Assembly: GCA_017591395.1 (NCBI GenBank)
Contig: WEDG01006499.1
Coordinates: forward strand, 1 to 64,000
Reading direction: 5' to 3'
Source of the DNA: Schistocephalus solidus
Lineage: Eukaryota; Platyhelminthes; Cestoda; Diphyllobothriidea; Diphyllobothriidae
Length of the DNA stretch: 64,000 bases
The translations under genes and the position numbers were made by a program. The number at the start of each line of letters is the position of its first letter. Position 1 is the first letter of the stretch. A model generated the notes under the pieces. It was not told the DNA's origin. It made no database searches and was given only the letters and a program-made list of their open reading frames with translations. Positions 11,816 to 23,049 of the stretch are shown in pieces.

Positions 11816-12600
11816 AGTTCCAGAAGGAGGATTAGGTTTGAATACCAGTACTTCATCAATGGTCACCAACTCCAGAAGGTAAATATTCTAAAGGACTTGG
11901 GTATATGGATAACACCAACTCTCAAACCATCGTCGCACTGTGCGAATATCGCAAAGAAAGCTATGTGTATTTTAGGCGCAATCAGGAGGTCCTTCGTTAA
12001 GTTTGACGGAGAGCTTTTTGGGCGCTTGTTTGGAACATTTATCCGGCCGGTGTTGGAATATTGCGTTCAGGCGTGGCGCCCTTGGACGAAACATGACTAC
12101 ACTCCTGGAGAAAGTTCAACGGAGGGCAACGAAATTAGTCAAATGATTGGAATGCATACCCTTTGAGGGTCACTTAGCAAGACTTAAAGTTTTTACTCAC
12201 CCTTATAGGCAATACTGAGGGGATATGATCTTAGTCTTCAAACTTGTCAGAGAAGTTGATTGTGCTCTTCAGATGGCCAACTTTTTTGAATTGGCAAACA
12301 TGACAAGTCTCCGAGGTCACCAATACAAACTGAAAAGAAATCACGCCAAACTTGAAGTGCGGGCCAACTTCTTTTCCCAACGGGTGATTGACGAATGGAA
12401 CAAACTGCCAGCCTCAGTTGTTCAGGCTGAAAGCGTAAAAATGTTTAAAAGAAGACTTGATGAACATATATTTAGTCGACAGCAATGATCGATATACTAA
12501 AACGACTATCGCCATGTAACGTTTGCTTGTTTTGCTACTGTCTATCTGTAAATAGGGTTTTCAAAGGCTCTGCCTATCTCCCTTATATATACTGAATTAA
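11816..12600 (+). mobile_element. LINE-A 3' fragment (5'-truncated)
   Basis: Matches LINE-A 5,658-6,420 closely, starting inside the reverse transcriptase C-terminal region and ending at 'tatatatactgaatta'. It includes the thumb-region text (ILGAIRRSFVKFDGELFGR, VLEYCVQAWRPW) and the terminal segment with QRVIDEWNKLPASVVQAESVKMFK. It retains 22 bp at about 11,881 that the longer LINE-A copy has lost. It is inserted in left-arm LINE-C sequence: homology to the right arm stops at 11,815 and resumes at 12,601 around the text 'aggtggattttt'. 5' truncation is typical of target-primed reverse transcription. Confidence 0.85.
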
Positions 12601-12976
12601 AGGTGGATTTTTGCTACGTGAGGCGAAGCGTTTGGCTTTCACTATTTCTAGCTGAAACCACACAAGTATAGGAAGTTTATGGCAACGTCAAATGGTCACC
12701 TTTCTCGGGAAATATCTTTTTAAAGAAAATTATAATTTCTTTTCTGTCGGTCAAATGTTTTACAGGCAACCAAATTAAAGAAATGGTCCAGACGCTGACC
12801 TTCCTGCGAGGGAATTGCAGCGATATCACCATCTAATAAGGGTCCAGTAAAGAGAGAACTGATCCAAAACATACAGATAAAGTCATTACTATATTTTAAA
12901 GCAGGCAGATCAAGCTGCATAGCTTTAATAACTGGTTGCATATGCATAGCACTGCTGTGACTACTAAATGCCCCCA
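12601..12976 (-). repeat. Inverted duplication, left arm block 4 (LINE-C 5' end)
   Basis: The reverse complement aligns with 14,962-15,345. On the minus strand it encodes AFSSHSSAMHMQPVIKAMQ, LLDGDIAAIPSQEGQ and DHFFNLVACKTFDRQKRN; the right arm has the near-identical text. This is the innermost part of the left arm. About 60 bp beyond it (12,977-13,036) have no partner on the right side, perhaps lost when LINE-D was inserted. Confidence 0.85.
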
Positions 12977-13036
12977 AGCAACGCTTCGGTTCAACGGCTG
13001 AGAGCTTGTGACGAGCTGAGATTTTCGTTCTCATTT

Positions 13037-14958
13037 TTGCTAGCAGGAGGCTTTAATTTAAGTCACTTTAAGTCACTTTAAAGCACTTTATTGAGTGAAG
13101 TAGGCTTTCGCCCTGGAGCTCCCTATTCACATGCAAAAATTTCAATAGTACAAACGTTTACAGTGATATATCTGACAAATGAAAATGTAGGGTCATCGAT
13201 ATGTGTGGGCCAGGCGCAACCTGCCACTGTTTACATAATCTTCATTATATTGACAATAGTTTCTCAGAAAATGAGTATCTAGTTTGAATTTAAATGTGTC
13301 AACAGTTTCTGAAAGGACCACCTCGTCAGGGAGTCCGTTCTATGCTCCAACGACCCATTGCGAAAAGGCGTTCCGACGAAATTCCGTGTGGACAAAGTTC
13401 CTCTGCAGTTTAAAGGGATGACCCCGCAGATGTTCCGTCCCAGCCAATTCGAAGAAGTCAGCAAATTCTAGGGCACAATCGCGGCCTCTGACAATCCGGT
13501 AGGTTTGGATGAGGTCACCGCGTAGTTGCCTGTAATTTAGAGGAAACAAATTAAGTTCAACCAGTCTGGCTTCGTAAGGCAGATGACTAAGATTCTTGAC
13601 AATCTTCGTAGCCCTCGCCTGCACTCGTTCCAGCTGTTGATAATCCTTCTTAAACAACGGACGCCAGGCCTGGATGGCATATTCCAAATGAGATCGAACA
13701 AATACCCCGTAAGTTTTTCGGAAGAGTTCCTTATCAATCTGCACAAATCCCCGTCTGAGCGCAAATAAGACCTGTTTAGCGCGTATAGCTGCCTTGAAAC
13801 ACTGTGAAGATGGTTTAAGTGAGGAGTGTATTAGAACACCGAGGTCCTTCTGTTCCTCAATAATTGAAAGGGGCTGCCCATTGAGAATGTATTGATAAAA
13901 ATCATCCTCCTCACTGGTCCTTCTGGTACGCAGTCTTAGGACCACACACTTCCCAACGTTAAAATTTAAGAGCCAACGAGCAGACCAGCTGCTAAGACGG
14001 TTGAGATCCTCTTGAAGTGCGTGCCTATCGAAATCAGATCTGATGACCCTCCACAATTTAACATCATCTGCAAACATGATGGCGCTGCAATCCAGGTCAT
14101 CAACATAGTCGTTGATGTACACTAAGAAGAGTAACGGCCCTAATACCGAGCCTTGGGGGACACCAATTAGAACCGGAGTAGGAGTTGACTTCGAGGTATC
14201 GACGCACATAGTTTGCAATCTACCTGTAAGAAAGTCTGCGATCCATGTCAGCAGCATTCCTCTTATGCCGATTTCAGATAATTTTGTAGATGAGACGTTT
14301 GTGTAGGACACTGTCAAACGACTTCTTGAAATCAGTGTATATGACGTCAACCCTACCATTTTCGTCCAGTGCACGAGTTCACTGCTCTGTGGAAAGTAAT
14401 GAACTAGAAAGACATGAGCGATTCTGTCTGAAGCCATGCTGGAAATCTGAGAGTAATTGGTTTTCCTCAAGGAATTTCCTGGTTGCCTTCTTGATTATTG
14501 ATTCCATTATTTTACAGAAAATGGAGGTTAGGCTGACAGGCCGATAATTGTTGACATTAGATCGAGCACCACTCTTGTATATGGGGTATATATTTGCTGC
14601 CTTCCATTCGGATGGCAGCTCCCCTGATTCAAATGACGAATTAAATATATGCGCTAGTGGTTTGGACAGTTCGCTGGCCAGTTCTTTCAACAACTTTGCC
14701 GGTATATCATCCGGACCAGATGACTTCACTTCTTTCAGATTTCACAGTTGTAGTTGCACGAGAGGTTCCTGGAAGATTATATATTCAAGCACGGGACCGG
14801 CGTCTATAACAGCACTGTTGACATGGTCTAGCTGAAGTTCCGGTTCACTAGTGAAAACCGAGGCAAAAAACGTCCTAAGTATTCGGCTTTGTCGCCACCA
14901 CCATTCCCATCCATGAGTTCTGTTACTGAATCCTTGTTTTTAGTCGGCTATTGATATA
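13037..14958 (-). mobile_element. LINE-D, 5'-truncated CR1-like element at the centre of the inverted duplication
   Basis: A minus-strand LINE whose 3' end carries short tandem repeats of 'aagtgactta' type (13,050-13,082 on the plus strand). It begins part-way into the reverse transcriptase near 14,750-14,958, so the endonuclease is missing. It is related to but distinct from LINE-A and LINE-F. It occupies exactly the space between the two arms, so it entered at or near the symmetry point, or was part of the rearrangement that made it. Confidence 0.8.
13340..14750 (-). pseudogene. LINE-D reverse transcriptase
   Basis: Read on the minus strand the motifs appear in order: SSGPDDIPAKLLKELASEL (about 14,725), NNYRPVSLTSIFCKIMESII, FQHGFRQNRSCLSS, then a frameshift near 14,390. 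A 376-codon open segment follows with IGVPQGSVLGPLLFLVYIND (motif B), AIMFADDVKLWRVI (catalytic FADD), the primer-grip region, FVRSHLEYAIQAWRP and LNLFPLNYRQLRGDLIQTYRI. Palm motif A is degraded across the frameshift region near 14,340. The C-terminus around 13,340 reads FRRNAFSQWVVGA and is frameshifted afterward. Confidence 0.85.
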
Positions 14959-14962
14959 ATGC

Positions 14963-15720
14963 TTGGGTGCATTTAGTAGTCACAGCAGTGCTATGCATGT
15001 GCAACCAGTTATTAAAGCTATGCAGCTTGATCTATCTGCTTTAAAATATAGTACTGACTTTAACTATATGTTTGGAATAGTTCTCTATTTACTAGGACTC
15101 TTATTCGATGGTGATATCTCTGCTAATCCCTCTCAGGAAAGTCAGCGTCTGGACCATTTCTTTCATTTGGTTGCCTGTGAAACATTTGACCGACAGAGAA
15201 GAAATTATAATTTTCTTTAAAAAAATATTTCCCGAGAAAGTTGACCTTTTGACGTTGCCATAAACTTCCTGTACTCGTGTGGTTTCAGCTACAAATAGTG
15301 GAAACCAAACGCTTCACCTCACGTAGCAAAAATCCACCTATATTAGTCACCTTTTTTTCACCAATTGAGGTGGACTCCAGTTTTGCACAACGAGGTCACA
15401 TTTCTCTGTATATAGAAGTTGCAAAATTTTTCCTTTGTCGGGATCATACACTGATGGAGCAAAAGAATATGTATCACCTCTCGCATAGGTCTTCGGCCTC
15501 TCAGTCTATTATCCACAAGTCCGGTCATGGCTATGCAAACCACTTCGAGACCGTAAAGTAATCTCCTCTGGTGCCCGGTTCACAAACCCCCTTAACTTCA
15601 CATCCCACTTTTTTCCAACGAGTCCATTAACACCTTCTTCCCCGCAAATAGGAAGTTCAAACTCAGTAAGGATCAACCATGCCGTTTGCCCACCTTAAAT
15701 TTCAGTGACTCCGTCTTAAT
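14963..15720 (+). pseudogene. LINE-C ORF1-like region with 2A-like motif remnant
   Basis: The first open segment (14,963-15,220) encodes a hydrophobic run, YLLGLLFDGDISANPSQES, followed by DHFFHLVACETFDRQRRN. The layout of leucine-rich run, GDI, two residues, then NP resembles the GD(I/V)ExNPGP motif of 2A-like sequences reported at the N-terminus of some LINE proteins, but the diagnostic NPGP reads NPSQ. The second segment (15,277-15,720, with a frameshift near 15,605) encodes FFSPIEVDSSFAQRGH and LNFSDSVLIAKTEYIS-like text. Both have near-identical minus-strand partners in the left arm. Function beyond LINE membership is unknown. Confidence 0.45.
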
Positions 15721-16429
15721 TGCCAAGACCGAATACATCTCCATTTCAAAGTAGTTTTCGTTGTATTCCTACTTTTGACTTAGACCAAAAAAATTGATCA
15801 AGTCTGCCTCGTTCCCAGCCCACGCCATCCACCCACATCTCAGCCATTTAATCTTATGAGCTTCACAATTCCCCGGGAAAGTCTTATTATGCTTTTTATT
15901 TAAGTTCCACAAAGAAAAGCGTTATTACAGTTGAGAAAGCGCCTAACCCTCCATTATCTTCTTTACATATCCGAAATGTCTTTCGCAATCATCCCAACCA
16001 AACAACTTCTCAAGCTCCAAATTTACTAACTCTTTCCCTTATGGTAACAGTTTTCCAAAACATTTGTTTTCATTTTCAAGTCTAATTCTCACCCCATATT
16101 ATTCGACTATTCCTCACAATCCTATATTAAGGCCTTCTCCTATTATCGCTAACGCACAAAATAGCCTTCCTCTCAATGGATACCACCCAAATATGTTTTT
16201 CTCTCCATGTGTACTAATTTAGTTAACAGTAATAGCTTAGCAAATTGTAGACCGCCGCAATTTTACTTTTCGCCCGCACCTTCCTCCCTACAGTTATTTC
16301 CCCACCCCCAAGTCTTGATATTTATAAACACTTATGAGTGTATTCCGCGTTTCAAGAATACGCTCAGTATGGTTTTACACAATGCGACGTTAGTCGTCAA
16401 AAAAATTAATGAGCTAAGAACTGTAGGTT

Positions 16430-16910
16430 TTGAGTTTGTCCCAGAAATAAGTGCATCCCAGAATTTCAGGCTCATGCTCTAATTTCAGACTTGACGCTTG
16501 TCTTAGAAAATTTTAATTTTTATCGACAAGACTGCGTTGAAAAACTTGGCAGTGGTTGTCTTCTTTACGTTAGATCGTCTCTTGCACTTTCCCCTTATGA
16601 TCTTAGGATTTCTACATTTCACGGAAATACTTGTCTCGTTGCATTCGTCTTCCCACTGTGCCTACTTTTTATTCAGGCAATGAAAGTCAGCGTTGTGATC
16701 TCTTTGAAAAAGTTATAGAAGCTCCGTTCGATGTCAAAATAATCGTAGGAGATTTTAATTTGCCAGAAATCGACTGGCATGCGAATACTTCTCCGCTAAA
16801 ATTTGAAAATTTGTTGACCACGATTTATTTTTCAAACATGTCTCCATTAGTCAACGCAGGGACTAGAAAATATAGTATAATAGATTAAATTTTTAATAAT
16901 TGCATCCATC
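16430..16910 (+). pseudogene. LINE-C endonuclease, broken
   Basis: Readable pieces in shifting frames: ELRTVGFEFVPEI (the strand before the catalytic glutamate), LVLENFNFYRQDCVEKLGSGCLLYVRSSL, then KIIVGDFNLPEIDWHANTSPL with the conserved GDFN, and SPLVNAGTRKYSIID, which corresponds to the RxxxxLDLI motif. The TETW-like and SDH motifs are not intact. The left arm at 6,497-6,957 holds the same region on the minus strand. Confidence 0.7.
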
Positions 16911-17101
16911 CTTTGCGTATGAATTTCCACCAAAACCGTTTTACAAGTGATTAATCTTTAATTCATTGCTGTTTTCCAGTCTCCTCCTCTCTAAAGCTAG
17001 AAATAAAATTTAAGCAAAGATTTATTAAACAATTTCACTAGTACTCTGGATTGGCTAAGCTTTTTTCAAATAATGATCCAAGTTTTTTCCATGATTCAGT
17101 A

Positions 17102-17220
17102 TAATTCAGTATATAAAAGGGAGATAGGCAGAGCCTTTGAAAACCCTATTTACAGAGAGACGCTAGCAAAACAAGTAAATGTTACATGGCAACAGTCATT
17201 TTAGTATATCGATCATTGCA
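17102..17220 (-). mobile_element. Solo 3' end of LINE-A nested in the right arm
   Basis: The reverse complement matches the terminal ~120 bp of LINE-A. It is antisense within LINE-C, as is its partner at 764-890 in the left arm, with the same truncation point and the same flanks. This shared nested insertion shows the two arms are copies of one locus and not two independent LINE-C insertions. Confidence 0.85.
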
Positions 17221-17536
17221 AGTGCTAAGTGCATTCTAAATTTTATTCCACAAAAGACTTTTATATCAAGTGCTGCGTCTTCCACGGTGCCACAATTTTT
17301 TAAACATTGCCTTAAAATATTTCAAAAGCAGGTTAAGGATCCGCCCATAAGTTCGTTATCAGTTCACTGAAGGATCACTTCAAAAATTTTTATCCAGCTG
17401 GATATGCGTAGGGATTTTCTAGCAATTAGCGACGATAATACTTCAAGATCTGTTTCTCAGGTGTTTCACCTCCGTTCTTTCGCTAAGTCTTAAAAAGTCA
17501 TTCCACCTAACTCGATTGCAATAATAATTTCATTAC

Positions 17537-19120
17537 ATGGGATTTGGAAAAAAAGCAGAATGGTTAAATTCCTTCTTTGCCAAACATTTAAACTTTGAAA
17601 CCAATCCCATCTCTTCGACCGACCTGACATCTCCTGAGCTGCTCACTAACATTGAATTCGTTCCTACAAATATTCAGAAACAGATAAACCCTCTCAACCA
17701 ATCACACTCAGTGGGAACCGAAAACATCCCAAATTCCCGTATTAAACAGCAAAGTGATTTTTCCTTTTGATGAGCAAAGTTTTCTCAGTTTATCTCGAGA
17801 ACGGTTTCGTCTTTTACTATTTCGGTTATCTGACTTCAGCTCGGATGTGCACAATTATCTTTGTTTTCATAAAAACCTTCTCCTGCTAAGCTCGTTAAAA
17901 AACCAATTGCCATACAAATTACAGATTTTTGCATAACCAATCAAATTCTTAGCTCTTCTCAACATTGCTTGCTTTACGATCGCTCTTGTGAAACATGTCA
18001 CCTGCCTTTTCTGAACCTTTTAAAATTTCTTCGTAATAAGCATCATTCTGTAGTCGTTATCTACTTATATCTAAAAAATGCCTTCGATAAAGTTCCTCAT
18101 AGGAGACATATAGTTAAATTAGAAGCTTTAGGACTTAGATAGTCCCCTTACCGGTTTTATTACGTCATATCTAACTAATCGTACACAAAAGGTCAACGTA
18201 GGGTCCTCATTTTCAGCTGAGACTATTGTTGTTCGCGGTGTCCTTCCAAACACCATGTTTGGTCCTCTGTTGTTTTTGCACAACATTAATGATATTTCAT
18301 CCGCAGTTAAACACTCGTAGTCTTTAAATTATGCGGATGATCTTAAATGCGTATATTCCTTCTCTAAATTTTCAGCCCACTGACGCCTAGAAGAACTCCA
18401 TGCAGACTTGCTTGCTCTTTCCGCGTAGAGCTCAATGCGGCAATTGGAATTCTCCCCATCTAAGTGTCGTGACATTTGCTTCGGGCTTGACAGTCTATCA
18501 CAAAAAGTTATTTTTTACCACATCCTTTTGACTTAATGTTTGACCATCAAGCAATTAGGTTTAAGCTGCACTTATTATTTAGATCTGTCGCCTCATGCCG
18601 ATAGAATTACGGCCTTAGCTGCCCAGATTTGTGGCTTTATCTCTTATAATTTCAAATCTTCCTGAAATTAAATTAAGACTTAATCAAATGTTCTTCCTAC
18701 CAATTCTCGAACATATTTGCCCATTTTGTGTTTAATGACCAAGTATAGCCATTTCCAAAATTTAAAAGATCTTAAGACGTTTTACTTGGAAACTCTTACC
18801 ACAGACCCTTTCAAATGCGTCGTACTTCAATAGATAACAGCTTAAAAAGTACCACTTGACTAATAATCAGGCTATTTTGGGTCGAAAAATTAGATTCCAA
18901 ATGTTACCACATGTAGGAGAGGACGAACACCGCAGGTATACTCAAGTGACGGAGGGTTGCGAATACAAAGTTTTATCCACAAAATCAGGTCATAATGTAA
19001 GCTTGGGATGTAGAAATCCTGAAAAAAATTAGAATTTGCACTTAGCTTTCAAAAACGCGCTGCACGCCTTGACCTTGATCTTAACGCGGATTTGCCTCGT
19101 TTTCTCCTCAACCGTTTCTA
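17537..19120 (+). pseudogene. LINE-C reverse transcriptase, heavily decayed
   Basis: An open segment at 17,537-17,770 includes EWLNSFFAKHLNFETNPI (the usual region ahead of the fingers), followed by a frameshifted LSRERFRLLLFRLSDFSSD stretch. Palm motif A reads VIYLYLKNAFDKVPH near 18,050; the usual catalytic D of the D-F-x-K-AFD pattern is Y here. Motif B is degraded (GVLPNTMFGPLLFLHNIND, about 18,235). The catalytic box LNYADDLKCV is intact near 18,325. The thumb region PILEHICPFC lies near 18,700. Many stops; inactive. Confidence 0.7.
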
Positions 19121-19200
19121 TGCCAAAATCTTGACACGTTGTCTTATAAAAACACACTTTGTGGGCTTAAGGATACGACCAGCATGTCGGAGACCGGATA

Positions 19201-20150
19201 ACATGGCTCAAACATAGTTAATGTGACAATTGAAGTTCTTACCAAGAACAAGTATGTCATCCATATAATCTGAGCATGAATTGTGAATTAACTGAGCTAG
19301 GAATTGGTCAATCCGTCATTGAAAATTACTCTGAGCCAATGAGCACTAACCCAATCTCGTAGAGACTTAAGGGGAATGCGAAAGCAGTCGTCTCTCTGTC
19401 AATTTGTCACACTTCTACCTGCTAGTAGCTGGCTTCTATATCAAGAGTTGATAACACCTGATTACCGAAAAGGGCATATAGGCTTGCATCAATACGGGGT
19501 AGAGGGAAGGAATCTTTAGTGTGTACTGCATTTAGTTTGCGATAGGGGACGCTCAACTACATAGTGCCATCTTTCTTCATAACTAACACGACTGGAAATG
19601 ACCAAGGTAAATTAGACGGCCTGGAAATTTTCCGGTCCAGCCTAAACTCGATAATTGTCTTTAGTTGGTTTTGGTAAAATACCGGTAATCTCATAGGTAG
19701 AATCTTCGTTTGCCGGGTCACACCCGTATCCATCTCTTGTTGGGCCACATAAGTTCGTCCGAATGAACGGCCATCCCAATCGAATATATCTTTAACATTT
19801 TCTATCAAATTATGTACCTTAGACGAGCTTTCCTGTTCAACAGTAGGGGAAACTAACTTATTAAAATCTTCTGATTGTAATGCGTTAATTCCATGTTGAC
19901 TATCCAGTACCTCAGTCCTTAAGGGCACTTTAGTACCACCGACATGGAGAATGTTAAAGTTAAAGTCCAAGGAACATTTAAATACATGAATAAAGTCAGC
20001 GCGCAGACATTGTCAGGACAGACAAGGAACTTATGACTAAAAAAACATGACCATTTTCTAGTCAAGCTCGATGAAGGGCTCGTTTGGGTAGGCTTGCCGG
20101 GCGAATCCCAAATTAATAACGCCCAAAATAAAAACAAGGCAGTTGTTAAA
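19201..20150 (-). pseudogene. Ty3/gypsy-like pol relic (protease end and reverse transcriptase)
   Basis: On the minus strand, 19,557-19,970 encodes a protease-to-RT connection: ILHVGGTKVPL, then KVHNLIENVKDIFDWDGRSFGRT, then LPVFYQNQLKTIIEFRLDRKI, PSNLPWSFPVVLVMKKDGT. This is the characteristic start of gypsy reverse transcriptase. The frame shifts or stops at the window's 19,557 end, and further pieces continue: DASLYALFGNQVLSTLDIEASY (motif A with LSTLD) near 19,480 and LYGYMDD-like ILVLGKN (YMDDILV catalytic box) near 19,255. No RNase H, integrase or LTRs are evident, so it is a fragment of one pol gene. It is the only LTR-class element I can support here. Confidence 0.75.
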
Positions 20151-21179
20151 GGGACGAGTTTGGGATTATTTGGTACTAGAAATAAGAATTCTATTGAGAT
20201 TGGGTCCTGAGGGATCCTTTGGTGGGGATCGGTTGTCCTGGACAGATCTTGGGCAGGTTCGTAGGAGAAGGAGTGGCGATGAGTGGAGGAAGCGTCAGGG
20301 AGCGGTCTTCAGTCCAACGTGATGAACCTCAATTCTCCTCGGTATTTATGTTATGTTCTCCAGACGATTTGGTAGGTTAACAAAGAATAGACCAATAGGT
20401 AAGCATAGATCGAATAGAACAATGACTGGTCAAAAGGTTTGTTAGTACAGTATTTATGACCGTCCTGCTACGATTGGTAGTTACAACAACTTGATAGGTA
20501 GTGAAAATATGGACTTCTGACTTTTCGAGGGGCCAAAAGCCTTAACGGTAAAAAGTCGCATAAGCCAATAAGATTAGAGATTAAACATAACAAATTGGGC
20601 ATGCTAGCCAATGGTATCGTCGGTTTTTGGCACTAGTAAGCTGCTAGTAATCTGACCGAATAGCAAAAAAATGATAAACTTGGATTCCAACTTAACAGTT
20701 CGGCATTTAGTTAGGCTTAGTTGAACTGATCTCTAAAAAAACTAGAAACGGGTCATGGGCATGAACCGTTCAACCGCAAGAAAATTCCAATGCTACCAGT
20801 CAGTCATTATATTGTTTATGATAATATGAGATTGGTTATTGACTGATCTCGATCAGAAAATAATTTAAGAACGATTAATCTCTGCAAGCATATTGAGGAT
20901 ATATACCCTCAAAATATAAGTTATTTTGCTCAAGTAATCGACACAGTCGGGCTGATTGCTGAAATAATTTTGCTGTCCACTAAGTCGAGTCGTGGATATG
21001 AAGAGCATACAAAAGATCGTGTCTGTATACGGCAGACAATTATGGGTTTAGTGAAGACATGTTGGTATCTATTGATGAAATAATTTTTAGCATTGGAAAG
21101 GTTAGATCATGGCTATGATAAGAAAATAAAAATGAAAATTTACGATCATCAGAAGTTTATATAGTTATGACAATATTTT
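20151..21179. other. No gene seen; AT-rich decayed DNA
   Basis: No coding region or RNA gene can be supported. A loosely repeated motif (a 'gaaataattttt' run, then text resembling 'gatcaa-tcatggctatgataag') appears near 20,830, 20,955, 21,080 and 21,185, and again near 24,650 and 24,850. It flanks LINE-F sequences and may be LINE-F 3' UTR remnants. The part near 20,151-20,350 may belong to the adjacent gypsy element, but no LTR could be identified. Confidence 0.4.
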
Positions 21180-21420
21180 TTAATAAATCATTTTTAGTAT
21201 CCGATAGATCAACTGATGGCTGTGCTCGGAATGGTATTTGTCAGGCGAATCTAAATAAATTTTATGTTTTAATGTACCTGTCATATCCGCCCATATGACG
21301 TCATCTGGCTGTCCGTTCCAGGTACCGACAACTCGCTGAGAAAACAAATCGTAAAAAAACATGCAGGTGGGATAAGGCTCATCGAAGATATTACAGTTAA
21401 AATAACTATGGTACTATAAC
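21180..21420 (-). mobile_element. LINE-F 3' terminal fragment
   Basis: The minus strand encodes MFFYDLFSQRVVGTWNGQPDDVIWADMTG-type text, the typical end of a CR1-like reverse transcriptase. It parallels the C-terminus of the longer LINE-F copy at 21,590-21,720 (FSQRVVGLPEDVIRADTRETLKHKLDL). It includes the stretch 'catcagttgatctatcgg', which recurs beside LINE-F at 24,675. A 5'-truncated second copy immediately downstream of the longer one. Confidence 0.65.
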
Positions 21421-21595
21421 TTTGTGAGTAAAAACGTTATACAGAAATAAAATAGTTATAGAACACTGGAATCTATATCAAATAGTAGATACCACCGTTA
21501 TCTGTATGTATGTGTAAAGCTTTGTTGTGATGTAGCAGTACCCTCCTGTAAGAATGAACGGTATTTTTCGAGCAACTATAAATCCAATTTATGTT

Positions 21596-23049
21596 TCAAT
21601 GTTTCTCTCGTGTCCGCCCGTATGACGTCTTCTGGGAGTCCGACAACGCGCTGCGAAAACGAGGGGTGACGAACATCCAGGTGAGATAAGGTTTCTTGAC
21701 GTTTGAGTAAATTCCCATGCAGGTTAGTTTTTGGGGCCAACAAACAAATAGTCTTCGAATTTTAAGAGTGCAGTCCTGATTCCTTACAAGCCGGTATGTT
21801 TGTATGAGATCACCTCCAAGCTGCCTGTACTCAAGAGGGAAAAGGTTAAGAGCTTCAATCTGCATTTGTAGGATAAAGACTTTAGACCCTTTCACGACTA
21901 TTTTGCCCTCTTTTGAACCCTTTCCAGCAGTTTAAAATCGTTTTTCAGCCAAAGTTGCCACGCTTGAACTCCATATTCCAGGTGTGAACGAATAAACGTG
22001 CGTATATTTTTTAAAATAACTTTTTATCGATGTGTACGAAAGATCTTATTATGTCAAACAGGACATTGGACGCCTTGTTAGCCACCCCAACACATTGAGC
22101 GGAGAGCTTGAGGGAAGACAAGATGGTGATTCCTAAGTCCTTTTGTTCGGATACATTTGACAGGCACCTTCCGTCAAGGAAGTATTGATGGGAGTCACCC
22201 ATCGTGATTGCCTTCTTCGTTTTCAGCCGCAGTGCGACACATTTCTCAAAGTTGAACTTCATCTGCCATTTATCGGACCATTCAGATTGGCGGTCGAGTC
22301 CTTCTTGTAAAGTCTGTTCATCAGTACTGTATCGGATTGGTTGCCATATCTTGGTGTCGTCTGTACGAATGACTCCCATGCTGTCCAAAATCATCAATAC
22401 AATCATTAACATAGATTAAGAAACGTAATGACCCAAGAACGAAGCCCTGATGTACACCACTCACGACCGGTAGGGAAATTGATTTCGCCTTGCCCATGCA
22501 CACGGACTGTGATCAGCCTATAAAGAAGTTTTTTTATCAAATTGAGTAAATTCCCTCTTTTTACAGATTTTTGGACCTTTAAAGTGTAGCCCGCGGTGAA
22601 GAACACTATCAAAAGCTTTTAGTCAATTTCGACGACATCAACGCTGATTTCCTCATCTAATGACCTAGACCACTGTTCCATTTAATAGAGCATATTGGTC
22701 AAACAGGAGTGATTTCGTCGAAATCCATGTTGGGCACACTCAAGGAAGTTATTTCTTCGAGAAACTTCACGCTGGCCTTTTTGATGCTCCTTTCCATCAC
22801 ATTGCAACAAATGCATTTTAGGCTCACCGTTCGATAGATTTAAGCACTAGTTCTGGATCCACCCTTGTGGATAGGGTATATATATGCTGATTTCCAATCA
22901 GAAAGGAGGATGCCTCGATTGAAGGACGACTGTAAAATACACGAGTTTGGTCTAGAGAGTTCGCTAGCAAGCTCCTTTAGTTCTTTTGGTAGTATTTGAT
23001 CAGGAAACGGAGACTCGGCATCGATATGTGCAAGAAGCTCCTTCTTCAT
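21596..23049 (-). pseudogene. LINE-F reverse transcriptase, fragmented
   Basis: Minus-strand segments: PKELKELASELSRPNSCILQSSFNRGILLSDWKSAYIYPIHKGG (fingers, 23,049-22,840), SLPVVSGVHQGFVLGSLRFLIYVNDCIDDFG (motif B, about 22,450), then a frame carrying ILDSMGVIRTDDTKIWQPI, where the catalytic box is RTDDTKIW in place of FADDxKLW. After this come the GLDRQSEWSDKWQMKFNFEKC grip region and LNLFPLEYRQLGGDLIQTYRL (about 21,840). Motif A is degraded near 22,620-22,640. Inactive. Confidence 0.75.

Larger units (their letters stand above)
14959..19200 (+). mobile_element. LINE-C, decayed full-length CR1-like element (right arm and its continuation)
   Basis: A ~4.2-kb element in the order ORF1-like region with a GDI-x-x-NPSQ motif, endonuclease (16,430-16,910) and reverse transcriptase (17,537-19,120). 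14,962-17,985 is duplicated in inverted orientation in the left arm; 17,986-19,200 is single in this window because the left arm runs off its edge. Every domain has frameshifts and stops. A LINE-A tail fragment is nested inside at 17,102-17,220. The end near 19,200 is where recognisable reverse transcriptase sequence gives way to an antisense gypsy pol relic; no clear tail is seen. Confidence 0.75.
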
